NCBI RefSeq assembly: GCF_001269925.1
Contig: NZ_LHVO01000033.1
Span: forward strand, 186,001 to 250,000
Length of the DNA: 64,000 nucleotides
DNA from: Pseudomonas sp. MIACH
GTDB lineage: Bacteria; Pseudomonadota; Gammaproteobacteria; Pseudomonadales; Pseudomonadaceae
Direction of reading: 5' to 3'
The notes beneath the pieces are model-generated. The model did no database searches and had not been told where the DNA came from. It saw only the letters and a list, made by a program, of their open reading frames with translations. The translations under genes and the position numbers were made by a program. This document shows positions 45,984 through 54,363 of the stretch, piece by piece (position 1 is the stretch's first letter; every line of letters begins with the position of its first letter).

Positions 45984-46913
45984 ATGATTGGCATAAAAAG
46001 CATCGCCAGTTACGTGCCCGCAGACGGGATCGATAACTACGCCCAGGGTGCCAAGTTCGCCAAGGATGAAGAGTTCATCATTGGCAAGATCGGCTCGGCG
46101 TTCCTGCCGCGCAAGGAAGCTGCGCAGGAAACCTCCGATCTGTGTGTCGAGGCGGTCAACGCTTTGTTTGCCAATAACCCGGATTTGAAGCGCGAGTCCA
46201 TCGACGCGCTGATCGTCGTCACCCAGAACGGCGATGAAGAGGGCTTGCCCCACACGGCCGCCATCGTCCAGGACAAGCTGGGCCTGCCGACCCACGTGGC
46301 CGCCTTTGATATTTCCCTGGGCTGCTCCGGCTACGTCTACGGCATCTACGCAATGAAGGGCTTCATGGAAGCCACTGGCCTGAAAAACGGCCTGCTGATC
46401 ACCGCCGACCCGTATTCGAAGATCGTCGACCCGGAAGACCGCAACACCACCATGCTGTTCGGCGATGCCGCCACCGCCACCTGGATGGGCGAAGAGGCAC
46501 CGTGGTTGCTGGGCAAGTCCAAGTTCGGCACCGACGGTTCCGGCGCACCGCACCTCAAGGTCAGCGACGGCGTGTTCTTCATGAACGGCCGCCAGGTGTT
46601 CAACTTCGCCTTGCTCAAGGTGCCGGCGCATTTGCACGAGCTGCTCAATGAGTCGGACCTCAAGGCTGACGATATCGATGCCTTCTGCATTCACCAGGGC
46701 AGTGCGGCGATTGTCGACGCCGTCGCCCGCCGTTTTGAAGATGCACCGGTGGACAAGTTCATCAAGGACATGGTCGAGACTGGCAACACGGTGTCGTCGA
46801 GCATTCCGCTGCTGCTGGAAAAGCATGTGATGGATGCCACCTGGAAGCGCGTGGCGATCAGCGGTTTTGGTGTGGGTCTGTCGTGGGGATCGGCGATTCT
46901 TTATCGTCCGTGA
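45984..46913 (+). CDS. Beta-ketoacyl-ACP synthase III-like protein next to flagellin
   Basis: The product is a 309-residue thiolase-fold protein of the FabH type. All three catalytic residues are present: Cys114 in SLGCSGYVYG, His237 in CIHQGSAA and Asn268 in ETGNTVSSSIP. It therefore should condense an acyl starter with malonyl-ACP or transfer an acyl group. FabH-like genes occur between flgL and fliC in several pseudomonads, where they are tied to modification of flagellin. Here no glycosyltransferase or sugar gene accompanies it. A 276-base gap precedes it and a strong terminator follows, so it is its own transcription unit. Confidence 0.88.
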   Translation: MIGIKSIASYVPADGIDNYAQGAKFAKDEEFIIGKIGSAFLPRKEAAQETSDLCVEAVNALFANNPDLKRESIDALIVVTQNGDEEGLPHTAAIVQDKLGLPTHVAAFDISLGCSGYVYGIYAMKGFMEATGLKNGLLITADPYSKIVDPEDRNTTMLFGDAATATWMGEEAPWLLGKSKFGTDGSGAPHLKVSDGVFFMNGRQVFNFALLKVPAHLHELLNESDLKADDIDAFCIHQGSAAIVDAVARRFEDAPVDKFIKDMVETGNTVSSSIPLLLEKHVMDATWKRVAISGFGVGLSWGSAILYRP

Positions 46914-46931
46914 CCCTTTTACAGGGCATAT

Positions 46932-46970
46932 AAAAAAACGCCGATGATCGAAGGATCATCGGCGTTTTTT
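46932..46970 (+). terminator. Rho-independent terminator after the FabH-like gene
   Basis: AAAAAACGCCGATGATC and GATCATCGGCGTTTTTT make a perfect long stem around GAAG. It isolates the ketoacyl synthase from fliC. Confidence 0.93.
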
Positions 46971-47072
46971 ATTTGGCGCCAGAAAACCCAATGAAATAAG
47001 GGTTTTGGGCCGGCGTAAACCCTTGAATTGCAAGGGGTGGCACGGCGCCAGTAAAAAAAATCAAAAAAATCC

Positions 47073-47099
47073 TCAAGCAACCGGCTACCACGACGATAA
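47073..47099 (+). promoter_or_regulatory. Sigma-28 (FliA) promoter of fliC
   Basis: TCAAGCAA, an 11-base spacer and GACGATAA match TAAAGTTT-N11-GCCGATAA at most positions, including the CGATAA core. It lies 80 bases before the fliC start. Confidence 0.85.
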
Positions 47100-47178
47100 C
47101 TATTACGTAGGTTCTCAGGCCACACCCGGCGGTTGCCAGGGCCGGAAGCCGCAGTATCCATCCAACGAGGATTTCGTC

Positions 47179-48603
47179 ATGGCTTTAACAGTAAACACCA
47201 ACATTGCTTCGATCACTACTCAGGGCAACCTGAACAAAGCCGGCGGCGCCCTGGCCACCTCCATGCAGCGCCTGTCTTCCGGCCTGCGTATCAACAGCGC
47301 TAAAGACGACGCTGCTGGCCTGCAGATCGCTAACCGCCTGACCAGCCAAATCAACGGCCTGGGCCAAGCAGTAAAAAACGTGAACGACGGTATCTCCATC
47401 GCTCAGACCGCTGAAGGCGCGATGCAGGCTTCGACCGACATCCTGCAAAAAATGCGTACCCTGGCTCTGTCTTCCGCGACTGGCTCCCTCAGCGCTGACG
47501 ACCGTAAGTCGAACAACGACGAATACCAGGCCCTGACTTCGGAACTGACCCGTATCTCGCAAACCACTACTTTCGGTGGCCAGAAGCTGCTGGACGGTTC
47601 GTACGGTACCAAAGCTATCCAGGTTGGCGCTAACGCTAACGAAACCATCAACCTGAGCCTGGAAAACGTTGCAGCCAACAACATTGGTTCGCAGCAGGTC
47701 AAAACCAAGGCCATCGTGCCTAGCGCAACTGGCCTGGCTGGCGGCGACATCACTGTTACCGGCAACGGTCAGACCAAAACCGTAACTTACGCTGCAGGCG
47801 CTTCGGCTAAAGACATCGCTGCGGGCCTGAACGGTTCGATCGGTGGCCTGACCGCTACCGCCAGCACTGAAGTCAAACTGGAAGTAGGCGCTGCCACTCC
47901 GTCGAACTTCAAACTGGCTGTAGGTAGCGGTAATGCTGTTGATTTCGTCGGCGTGAAGGACCTGGCCGGCCTGGCTGACCAGCTGAAATCGAACGCTGCC
48001 AAACTGGGCATCAGCGTTAACTACGACGAATCCAACAAAACCCTGTCGGTTAAGTCGGATTCCGGCGAAAACCTGTCGTTCTCTGGTGCTGATGCCAACG
48101 CCCAGACCAACATCCTGGTTGGCGCTAAAGACGGCGCTGGCGCATTCGCCACCCCGGCTGCTCTGGGTGCTGCTGCAATCGTTGTGACCGGTCAGGTTTC
48201 CCTGGATTCGGCTAAAGGCTACTCCCTGAGCGACGCTGGTACTGGTGTATCGGACTTGTTCTCGGCTGCTACCGTTTCGTCGACCAAGACCACCATCTCT
48301 AACACCGACGTGACCGACGCTACCAACGCTCAAAACGCGCTGGCTGTTATCGACAAGGCCATCGGCACCATTGACGGCGTTCGTTCGGGCCTGGGTGCTA
48401 CCCAGAACCGTCTGACTACCACTGCAGACAACCTGCAGAACATTCAGAAGAACTCCACCGCTGCACGTTCCACCGTTCAGGACGTCGACTTCGCTTCCGA
48501 AACCGCCGAACTGACCAAGCAACAAACCCTGCAATCGGCCTCCACCGCGATCCTGTCGCAGGCTAACCAGCTGCCATCCGCTGTACTGAAGCTGCTTCAG
48601 TAA
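47179..48603 (+). CDS. fliC: Flagellin FliC
   Basis: The product has 474 residues, the filament subunit. The D0/D1 ends are strongly conserved: ALTVNTNIASITTQGNLNKA and LSSGLRINSAKDDAAGLQIA at the start, and ARSTVQDVDFASETAELTKQ with ILSQANQLPSAVLKLLQ at the end. The central D2/D3 region (about 190-390) is Thr/Ser/Ala-rich and variable. Codons differ from neighbouring genes (many GCT, CTG, AAC and CGT), as expected of a very highly expressed gene. The ATG at 47179 follows AACGAGGA. It has its own FliA promoter and a terminator. Confidence 0.97.
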   Translation: MALTVNTNIASITTQGNLNKAGGALATSMQRLSSGLRINSAKDDAAGLQIANRLTSQINGLGQAVKNVNDGISIAQTAEGAMQASTDILQKMRTLALSSATGSLSADDRKSNNDEYQALTSELTRISQTTTFGGQKLLDGSYGTKAIQVGANANETINLSLENVAANNIGSQQVKTKAIVPSATGLAGGDITVTGNGQTKTVTYAAGASAKDIAAGLNGSIGGLTATASTEVKLEVGAATPSNFKLAVGSGNAVDFVGVKDLAGLADQLKSNAAKLGISVNYDESNKTLSVKSDSGENLSFSGADANAQTNILVGAKDGAGAFATPAALGAAAIVVTGQVSLDSAKGYSLSDAGTGVSDLFSAATVSSTKTTISNTDVTDATNAQNALAVIDKAIGTIDGVRSGLGATQNRLTTTADNLQNIQKNSTAARSTVQDVDFASETAELTKQQTLQSASTAILSQANQLPSAVLKLLQ

Positions 48604-48621
48604 TTCCAGCGCTTGGTAACT

Positions 48622-48657
48622 AACGGAAGGGCGCGTCTACGTGCCCTTCCGTTTTTT
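48622..48657 (+). terminator. Rho-independent terminator after fliC
   Basis: AACGGAAGGGC and GCCCTTCCGTT form an 11-base perfect stem, followed by T6. It lies between fliC and flaG and would let most transcripts stop after flagellin. Confidence 0.93.
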
Positions 48658-48677
48658 CGGTTTAGAGGAGATTGGAC

Positions 48678-49031
48678 ATGGACATGAGTGTAAAGCTGAA
48701 CCAGTCTTATCCGCCGGTTGCACCTAAAAGCGCGCCTGCACCGATAGCAGCAACTGACAAAAGCGTCACCAAAGTCCAGGAAACACCGGCCACAGGCAAA
48801 GAGCCTGAGCGTGCCGACCTGGAAAAAGCAGTCACTGATATTCGCGAATTCGTACAAGCGGCCCAGCGCAAACTGGACTTTTCCATTGATGACTCCACCC
48901 ACCGTGTGGTGGTCAAGGTCATCGCCACCGACAGTGGTGAAGTGATTCGCCAGATCCCGTCGGAAACGGCATTGAAGCTGGCACAGAACCTTTCCAGCGC
49001 AAGCAACCTGTTGTTTGACGACAAGGCCTGA
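48678..49031 (+). CDS. flaG: Flagellar protein FlaG
   Basis: The product has 117 residues. The C-terminal half has the FlaG domain: LDFSIDDSTHRVVVKVIATD then SGEVIRQIPSETALKLAQNL. The N-terminal half is a Pro/Ala-rich disordered tail. FlaG influences filament length. GAGGAG lies seven bases before the ATG at 48678; the TTG two codons upstream is too close to it. In Pseudomonas the gene is also called fleL and follows fliC, as here. Confidence 0.9.
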   Translation: MDMSVKLNQSYPPVAPKSAPAPIAATDKSVTKVQETPATGKEPERADLEKAVTDIREFVQAAQRKLDFSIDDSTHRVVVKVIATDSGEVIRQIPSETALKLAQNLSSASNLLFDDKA

Positions 49032-49033
49032 GC

Positions 49034-49049
49034 TGGCATGAAACTTGTT
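49034..49049 (+). promoter_or_regulatory. Possible sigma-54 element before fliD
   Basis: TGGCATGAAACTTGTT matches TGGCACG-N4-TTGCW except that the -12 GC is GT. It lies 62 bases before the fliD start. The -12 change makes it a weaker call than the others. Confidence 0.4.
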
Positions 49050-49111
49050 GCTGTCGTGGCTTGAGGCGTAATAAGTCAAGATAACGGCAGCCACCGAACA
49101 GGAGATAGATG

Positions 49112-50506
49112 ATGGCGGGTTCAACGGTAAGTGGTATCGGTTCGAATATCGATACGCAAGCGATCGTGACATCCTTGGTTAACGCCGAAAAGGTGCCCAA
49201 GCAGACGCAGATCAATACCGCGTCCGCGAAAGCGACCACCACGCTGTCTTCGATCGGCAAGGTTCAAGCTGCACTGGATGCGTTTCGTGGTGCCCTGGAC
49301 TCCATGACCAAGGACAGCAGTTTCACCGGTTTGACCGGTTCGTCCTCGGATGAAAAGACGGCGACCATGACGGCCAGCAATACGGCCTCGAACGGCAGCT
49401 TCCGGCTGATCGTCGACCAACTGGCCCAAGCGTCCAAGCTGTCGAGCAAAAACTTCAGCGGTGGCACCTCGACAGTGGTCAACACCACTGATAAGCCGAC
49501 GACGCTGACCATCAGTCAGTCCGGCAAGGCTTACGATCTCAGCGTTCCAGCCGGCGCGACCCTGCAGCAGGTACGTGACTCGATCAATACCCAGTTTGGT
49601 ACTTCGGGGCTCAGTGCCAACATCCAGACCGACTCCAATGGCTCTCGATTGATCCTGACGTCGACCAATATGGGGACGGGCTCGGACCTTACGCTGTCTG
49701 GCACCTCGGGGCTGGATGTGGGGGCCACGGTCGTTGATCCGCCCAAGGATGCGCTCTACAGCATCGATGGTGTTTCTTCTGTGTCCAAGACCAACAGTAT
49801 CGAAGGGGCGCTCAGCGGGGTGAACATCAAGTTGGTGGCCATCTCGACGCTCAAAACGGGCACGACGACCAACGAAAAAAACGCCACGCTCATCACCGTC
49901 AGCACCAACAACACGGCGCTCAAGTCCGGGGTCAAGGGGTTCATTGATAGCTACAACGCCCTGATCACGGCAATGAACGCTGAAACCAAGGTCACCACGA
50001 ACCTGGACGGCAGCACCACGGCGGCAGCGTTGACGGGTGACTCGACCATGCGTTCGTTGCAGAGCACGATCCGTAACGAGTTCAACGCGCTGTCGGGCAC
50101 TGGTGCCTTCAAGTCCCTGGCTCAGTTCGGTGTGACCACCAGTTCGAGTACTGGCCTGCTGGCGATTGATGACAAAAAGTGGGATGCGGCAGTTAAAACC
50201 AACGCAGCCGACATCAACAGTATGTTCAGTGGCAAAGACGGCATGCTGGCGCGGATGAAAAGCGCCACGGATGACTTCGCCAAGGCAAGCACCGGGATCC
50301 TGGCGACGCGCTCTACCTCCTTGTCGAACACGTTGAAGGATCTGACCAAGGATCAAGCCACGCTCGACGAGCGCATGACCCTGCTCACCAGCAGCCTGTC
50401 GGCCAAATACAACGCCATGGACACCCTGGTCGCCCAATTGCGTCAGCAAAGCACCAGTGTCATGACCACACTCAATGCGTTGAACAACGTCAAAACCAAT
50501 TCTTGA
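49112..50506 (+). CDS. fliD: Flagellar hook-associated protein 2 (filament cap) FliD
   Basis: The product has 464 residues capping the filament and, in Pseudomonas, able to bind mucin. The N-terminal STVSGIGSNIDTQAIVTSLV and the C-terminal MTLLTSSLSAKYNAMDTLVA with QLRQQSTSVMTTLNAL are the conserved family ends. AGGAG lies seven bases before the second of two adjacent ATG codons, which is used. A terminator follows. Confidence 0.95.
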   Translation: MAGSTVSGIGSNIDTQAIVTSLVNAEKVPKQTQINTASAKATTTLSSIGKVQAALDAFRGALDSMTKDSSFTGLTGSSSDEKTATMTASNTASNGSFRLIVDQLAQASKLSSKNFSGGTSTVVNTTDKPTTLTISQSGKAYDLSVPAGATLQQVRDSINTQFGTSGLSANIQTDSNGSRLILTSTNMGTGSDLTLSGTSGLDVGATVVDPPKDALYSIDGVSSVSKTNSIEGALSGVNIKLVAISTLKTGTTTNEKNATLITVSTNNTALKSGVKGFIDSYNALITAMNAETKVTTNLDGSTTAAALTGDSTMRSLQSTIRNEFNALSGTGAFKSLAQFGVTTSSSTGLLAIDDKKWDAAVKTNAADINSMFSGKDGMLARMKSATDDFAKASTGILATRSTSLSNTLKDLTKDQATLDERMTLLTSSLSAKYNAMDTLVAQLRQQSTSVMTTLNALNNVKTNS

Positions 50507-50520
50507 TCCCCTGCTGATGC

Positions 50521-50553
50521 AAAAAGGCCAGGCAAACTGCCTGGCCTTTTTTT
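50521..50553 (+). terminator. Rho-independent terminator after fliD
   Basis: AAAAAGGCCAGGCA and TGCCTGGCCTTTTTTT form a strong hairpin with a T-run. It separates fliD from fliS transcripts, at least partly. Confidence 0.93.
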
Positions 50554-50563
50554 ATCGGAGCAC

Positions 50564-50594
50564 GACTGGCTCTAAAGCTTTTTGCGAGCCAGTC
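50564..50594. promoter_or_regulatory. Inverted repeat upstream of fliS
   Basis: GACTGGCTC (50564-50572) and GAGCCAGTC (50586-50594) are a perfect 9-base inverted repeat around 13 bases, immediately after the fliD terminator and 53 bases before fliS. It could be a second hairpin or an operator. Confidence 0.5.
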
Positions 50595-50647
50595 GACATA
50601 TTGGTTACTAGAATCCTTTTCGCTGTCGCCTGTCACGAGGTAGAAAC

Positions 50648-51052
50648 ATGAATCCCATGAGAGCCCTTCGCCAATACCAGAAGGTCAATTCCCATGCTCA
50701 GATCTCCGAAGCCAGCCCTCATCGCCTGGTGCAGATGCTGATGGAAGGCGGTCTGGACCGTATGGCCCAGGCCAAGGGGGCGCTGGCGCGTGGCGACATC
50801 GCACAGAAGGGCCTGATGCTCGGCAAGGCCATCGATATCGTGATCGGCCTGCGCGACGGCCTGAATGCTGAAAAGAGTGACAACCCGGCTTACGTCCAAC
50901 AGTTGGAAAGTCTGTATGCGTACATGACCAACCGTCTGATGGAAGCGAACCTGCATAACGACGCCGACATGATCGACGAAGTCGCGCGTTTGCTGATTAC
51001 CGTGAAAGAAGGCTGGGATGCTATCGCTGTGCCACAGGCTGCAACCGAGTAA
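50648..51052 (+). CDS. fliS: Flagellar export chaperone FliS
   Basis: The product has 134 residues, a helical chaperone that holds flagellin before export. The N-terminal ALRQYQKVNSHAQISEASPH and the RLVQMLMEGGLDRMAQAKGA segment define the family. The helix LESLYAYMTNRLMEANLHND near residue 85 is also conserved. GAGGTAG lies before the ATG. It is 42 bases ahead of the fliT-like gene. Confidence 0.94.
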   Translation: MNPMRALRQYQKVNSHAQISEASPHRLVQMLMEGGLDRMAQAKGALARGDIAQKGLMLGKAIDIVIGLRDGLNAEKSDNPAYVQQLESLYAYMTNRLMEANLHNDADMIDEVARLLITVKEGWDAIAVPQAATE

Positions 51053-51093
51053 GGCGCAGCAGAGAAGGGCCTGAGGGCCTTGAGGAATACGTC

Positions 51094-51390
51094 ATGAGCC
51101 AAGCACTGCAACGCATTGATGAAACCCGTGAAGCGCTGATCGGCGCGCTGGCAGACCGTAACTGGGACGCCATTGGCGAGCTGGACATGGGCTGTCGCAA
51201 CGTGATCGAAGAGGTGCTCAGCGAAGCGCCGGTGGATGAGGATGCGTTGCGTGAAAAGCTTGAGAGCCTGCTGGCGGTGTACCAGCAATTGCTTGAGGTG
51301 ACGACCGGCGAGCGCCAGGCGATTTTTGAAGAGATGTCGCAGATCAACCAAGCGAAAAATGCGTCAAAGGTTTACCATCTGTTCGGCTGA
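51094..51390 (+). CDS. fliT: FliT-like flagellar chaperone
   Basis: The product has 98 residues: a small, all-helical, acidic protein with no cysteine pairs or membrane segment. It lies between fliS and fleQ, exactly where P. aeruginosa carries the second fliS-like/FliT-like gene. Sequence similarity to enteric FliT is weak, so the name rests mainly on position and helical pattern (DETREALIGALADRNWDAIG; VYQQLLEVTTGERQAIFEEM). In other bacteria FliT binds FliD before export. Confidence 0.65.
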   Translation: MSQALQRIDETREALIGALADRNWDAIGELDMGCRNVIEEVLSEAPVDEDALREKLESLLAVYQQLLEVTTGERQAIFEEMSQINQAKNASKVYHLFG

Positions 51391-51561
51391 ACAGGCGCAG
51401 TTAATCCTACCGGCGCGTCATAAATTTGACCGTGCCAGCTTTTTTGACTTAACTAGTGCTGTTTTCAGATTTCAGACGTCTAGTAAGGTAAGAAGTCTTA
51501 CAGGCGCCTCGATTGCCCTCAATCTCGGGGCAGGAAGTTTTACTAGGGAAGTTGCTATTGC

Positions 51562-53037
51562 ATGTGGCGTGAAACCAAAATTCTGCTGATCGATGACGAT
51601 AGCGTCCGCCGCCGCGACCTGGCGGTGATTTTGAATTTTCTTGGCGAAGAAAATCTGCCCTGCGGTAGCCATGACTGGCAGCAGGTGGCCAACTCATTGT
51701 CATCGAGCCGTGAAGTCATTTGTGTGCTGATCGGGACGGTGAACGCTCCAGGCGCTGTTTTGGGCTTGTTAAAGACACTGTCTACCTGGGATGAGTTCCT
51801 TCCCGTGTTGCTGATTGGTGATATTTCTTCTGTCGAGCTGCCGGAAGACCAGCGCCGCCGCGTGCTTTCCAGCCTGGAAATGCCCCCCAGCTACAGCAAA
51901 TTGCTTGATTCCCTGCACCGTGCCCAGGTCTATCGCGAGATGTACGACCAGGCCCGCGAGCGCGGTCGCCACCGCGAACCCAACCTGTTTCGCAGCCTGG
52001 TCGGCACCAGCCGTGCCATCCAGCACGTGCGCCAGATGATGCAGCAGGTCGCCGACACCGACGCCAGCGTGCTGATCCTCGGCGAGTCGGGCACCGGCAA
52101 GGAAGTGGTCGCGCGCAACCTGCACTACCACTCCAAGCGTCGCGACGGGCCATTTGTGCCGGTCAACTGCGGGGCGATCCCGGCAGAGCTGCTCGAAAGC
52201 GAACTGTTCGGCCACGAGAAGGGCGCCTTTACCGGGGCGATCACCAGCCGTGCCGGGCGTTTCGAGCTGGCCAACGGCGGCACCCTGTTCCTCGACGAAA
52301 TCGGTGACATGCCGCTGCCGATGCAGGTCAAGCTGCTGCGCGTCCTGCAGGAGCGCACCTTCGAACGTGTGGGCAGCAACAAGACCCAGAGCGTCGACGT
52401 GCGCATCATCGCCGCGACCCACAAGAACCTCGAAAGCATGATCGAGGTCGGCAGCTTCCGCGAAGACCTGTACTACCGCCTCAACGTATTCCCAATCGAG
52501 ATGGCCCCGTTGCGTGAGCGCGTGGAAGACATCCCGCTGCTGATGAATGAACTGATCTCGCGCATGGAGCATGAAAAGCGCGGCTCGATTCGCTTCAATT
52601 CCGCCGCCATCATGTCCCTGTGCCGCCACGGCTGGCCGGGCAACGTCCGTGAGCTGGCCAACCTGGTCGAGCGCATGGCGATCATGCACCCCTACGGTGT
52701 GATCGGCGTGGTCGAGTTGCCGAAGAAATTCCGCTACGTCGACGACGAAGACGAGCAACTGGTCGACAGCCTGCGCAGCGACATGGAAGAACGCGTTGCC
52801 ATCAACGGCCACACCCCGGACTTCGGCTCCACCGCGATGCTGCCGCCCGAAGGCCTGGACTTGAAGGACTACCTCGGCAACCTGGAGCAGGGGTTGATCC
52901 AGCAGGCCCTGGACGACGCCAACGGCATCGTCGCCCGTGCCGCCGAGCGCCTGCGCATCCGTCGAACCACCTTGGTGGAGAAGATGCGCAAGTACGGTAT
53001 GAGCCGCAAAGAAGGTGATGAACAGGCAGATGATTGA
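51562..53037 (+). CDS. fleQ: Flagellar master regulator FleQ
   Basis: The product has 491 residues. The N-terminal receiver-like domain (1-130) lacks a usable phospho-acceptor. The c-di-GMP binding motif LFRS with Arg144 precedes the AAA+ domain, with Walker A GESGTGKE (Lys180), an intact GAFTGA sigma-54 loop and a C-terminal Fis-type helix-turn-helix ([17 protein letters not shown]). FleQ activates flagellar genes with RpoN and controls biofilm genes according to c-di-GMP. It is followed by a terminator and then fleSR. Confidence 0.96.
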   Translation: MWRETKILLIDDDSVRRRDLAVILNFLGEENLPCGSHDWQQVANSLSSSREVICVLIGTVNAPGAVLGLLKTLSTWDEFLPVLLIGDISSVELPEDQRRRVLSSLEMPPSYSKLLDSLHRAQVYREMYDQARERGRHREPNLFRSLVGTSRAIQHVRQMMQQVADTDASVLILGESGTGKEVVARNLHYHSKRRDGPFVPVNCGAIPAELLESELFGHEKGAFTGAITSRAGRFELANGGTLFLDEIGDMPLPMQVKLLRVLQERTFERVGSNKTQSVDVRIIAATHKNLESMIEVGSFREDLYYRLNVFPIEMAPLRERVEDIPLLMNELISRMEHEKRGSIRFNSAAIMSLCRHGWPGNVRELANLVERMAIMHPYGVIGVVELPKKFRYVDDEDEQLVDSLRSDMEERVAINGHTPDFGSTAMLPPEGLDLKDYLGNLEQGLIQQALDDANGIVARAAERLRIRRTTLVEKMRKYGMSRKEGDEQADD

Positions 53038-53052
53038 CGCCTGTTTTTCAAG

Positions 53053-53078
53053 CCGCTGATATTTCAGCGGTTTTTTTT
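53053..53078 (+). terminator. Rho-independent terminator after fleQ
   Basis: CCGCTGA-TAT-TTCAGCGG followed by T8. It directly abuts the sigma-54 promoter of fleSR. Confidence 0.9.
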
Positions 53079-53094
53079 CGGCACAACTATTGCT
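53078..53094 (+). promoter_or_regulatory. Sigma-54 promoter of fleSR
   Basis: TCGGCACAACTATTGCT has GG and GC separated by ten bases and matches the -24 GGCAC and -12 TTGCT boxes. It starts at the end of the fleQ terminator and lies 51 bases before fleS. Confidence 0.85.
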
Positions 53095-53144
53095 ACAGCC
53101 CTCGCAACGTTCCGTTTAACTGACGGTCAGCCAAGCGAGAGAGC

Positions 53145-54359
53145 ATGATGCCCCACGCCGCCCAACTATCTTCGGCCCCTGCCATCCAGGGGCTGGTTCC
53201 GCCTGTAGAGCCGCCGATCCGCCAGGGTCTTGAACAGGCGTTCTCGCAGTTCAGCCAGATGTCGAGCCAACTGACCGATTCCTACAGCCTGCTGGAAGCT
53301 CGGGTCTCCGAGCTTAAAGGCGAACTGGCCGTGGTCAGTGCCCAGCGCATGGAAGAGCTGGCCGAGAAAGAACGCCTGGCCAACCGCCTGCAAAACCTGC
53401 TGTCGCTGTTGCCCGGTGGCGTGATCGTCATCGATGAAGACGGCCGCGTGCGTGAAGCCAACCCGGCTGCCTGCGACATGCTCGGCCTGCCGCTGGAAGG
53501 CGAACTGTGGCGCCACGTCATCACCCGCTGCTTTGCGCCGCGTGAGGACGATGGTCACGAAATCTCCCTGAAGGACGGGCGCCGCCTGTCCATCGCCACC
53601 CGTTCTCTGGACGCGGAGCCGGGGCAACTGGTGCTGCTCAACGACCTGACTGAAACCCGTCACCTGCAAGACCAGTTGGCGCGCCACGAACGTTTGTCGT
53701 CCCTGGGCAGGATGGTCGCTTCGTTGGCGCATCAGATCCGCACGCCGTTGTCGGCCGCGTTGATCTACGCCAGTCATTTGACTGATGAGCAGTTGCCGGC
53801 CGCCACCCACCAGCGTTTTGCCGGGCGTCTCAAGGAGCGCCTGCATGAATTGGAGCACCAAGTGCGCGACATGCTGGTGTTCGCCCGCGGCGAATTGCCG
53901 CTGACCGACCGCATCACCCCGGCCGAGCTGATGCAGGCCCTGCAAGCTGCGGCCGCTACCCATATTCAAGACGTGCAGGTGCGCTGGCAGTGCGACAGCC
54001 ACCTCGGCGAGTTGCTGTGCAACCGCGACACCCTGGTGGGTTCGCTGCTCAACCTGATCGAAAACGCCACCCAGGCCAGCGACCCCGGCGCGCGGCTCAA
54101 GGTGCACCTGTACAACCGCGAGCAAACCCTGCGCCTGTGTATCAGCGACAGCGGCAGCGGTATCGATCCGATGGTGCTCAAGCGCTTGGGTGAACCCTTT
54201 TTCACCACCAAGACCAACGGTACCGGCCTGGGCCTGACCGTGGTCAAGGCCGTAGCGCGCGCCCATCAGGGCGAATTGCAGCTGCATTCCCGTGTGGGGC
54301 GTGGCACCTGTGCATTGATGACCTTGCCGCTGTTTTCATGCGCGGCAAGCGCGGAGTAA
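53145..54359 (+). CDS. fleS: Two-component sensor kinase FleS
   Basis: The product is 404 residues, with no membrane segment, so a cytoplasmic kinase. A coiled coil (about 40-85) precedes a PAS domain (about 85-185). The phospho-accepting His196 is in ASLAHQIRTPLSAAL. The ATP-binding domain has NLIENATQAS, DSGSGIDP and GTGLGLTVVK. FleS should phosphorylate FleR to switch on late class III genes. Two adjacent ATG codons are possible starts (53145, 53148). It is transcribed with fleR, four bases apart. Confidence 0.93.
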   Translation: MMPHAAQLSSAPAIQGLVPPVEPPIRQGLEQAFSQFSQMSSQLTDSYSLLEARVSELKGELAVVSAQRMEELAEKERLANRLQNLLSLLPGGVIVIDEDGRVREANPAACDMLGLPLEGELWRHVITRCFAPREDDGHEISLKDGRRLSIATRSLDAEPGQLVLLNDLTETRHLQDQLARHERLSSLGRMVASLAHQIRTPLSAALIYASHLTDEQLPAATHQRFAGRLKERLHELEHQVRDMLVFARGELPLTDRITPAELMQALQAAAATHIQDVQVRWQCDSHLGELLCNRDTLVGSLLNLIENATQASDPGARLKVHLYNREQTLRLCISDSGSGIDPMVLKRLGEPFFTTKTNGTGLGLTVVKAVARAHQGELQLHSRVGRGTCALMTLPLFSCAASAE

Positions 54360-54363
54360 GGAT

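Noticed and set aside
45984..48603. A complete flagellin glycosylation island
   Set aside because: Only the FabH-like gene lies between flgL and fliC; no glycosyltransferase, aminotransferase or nucleotide-sugar gene is seen.
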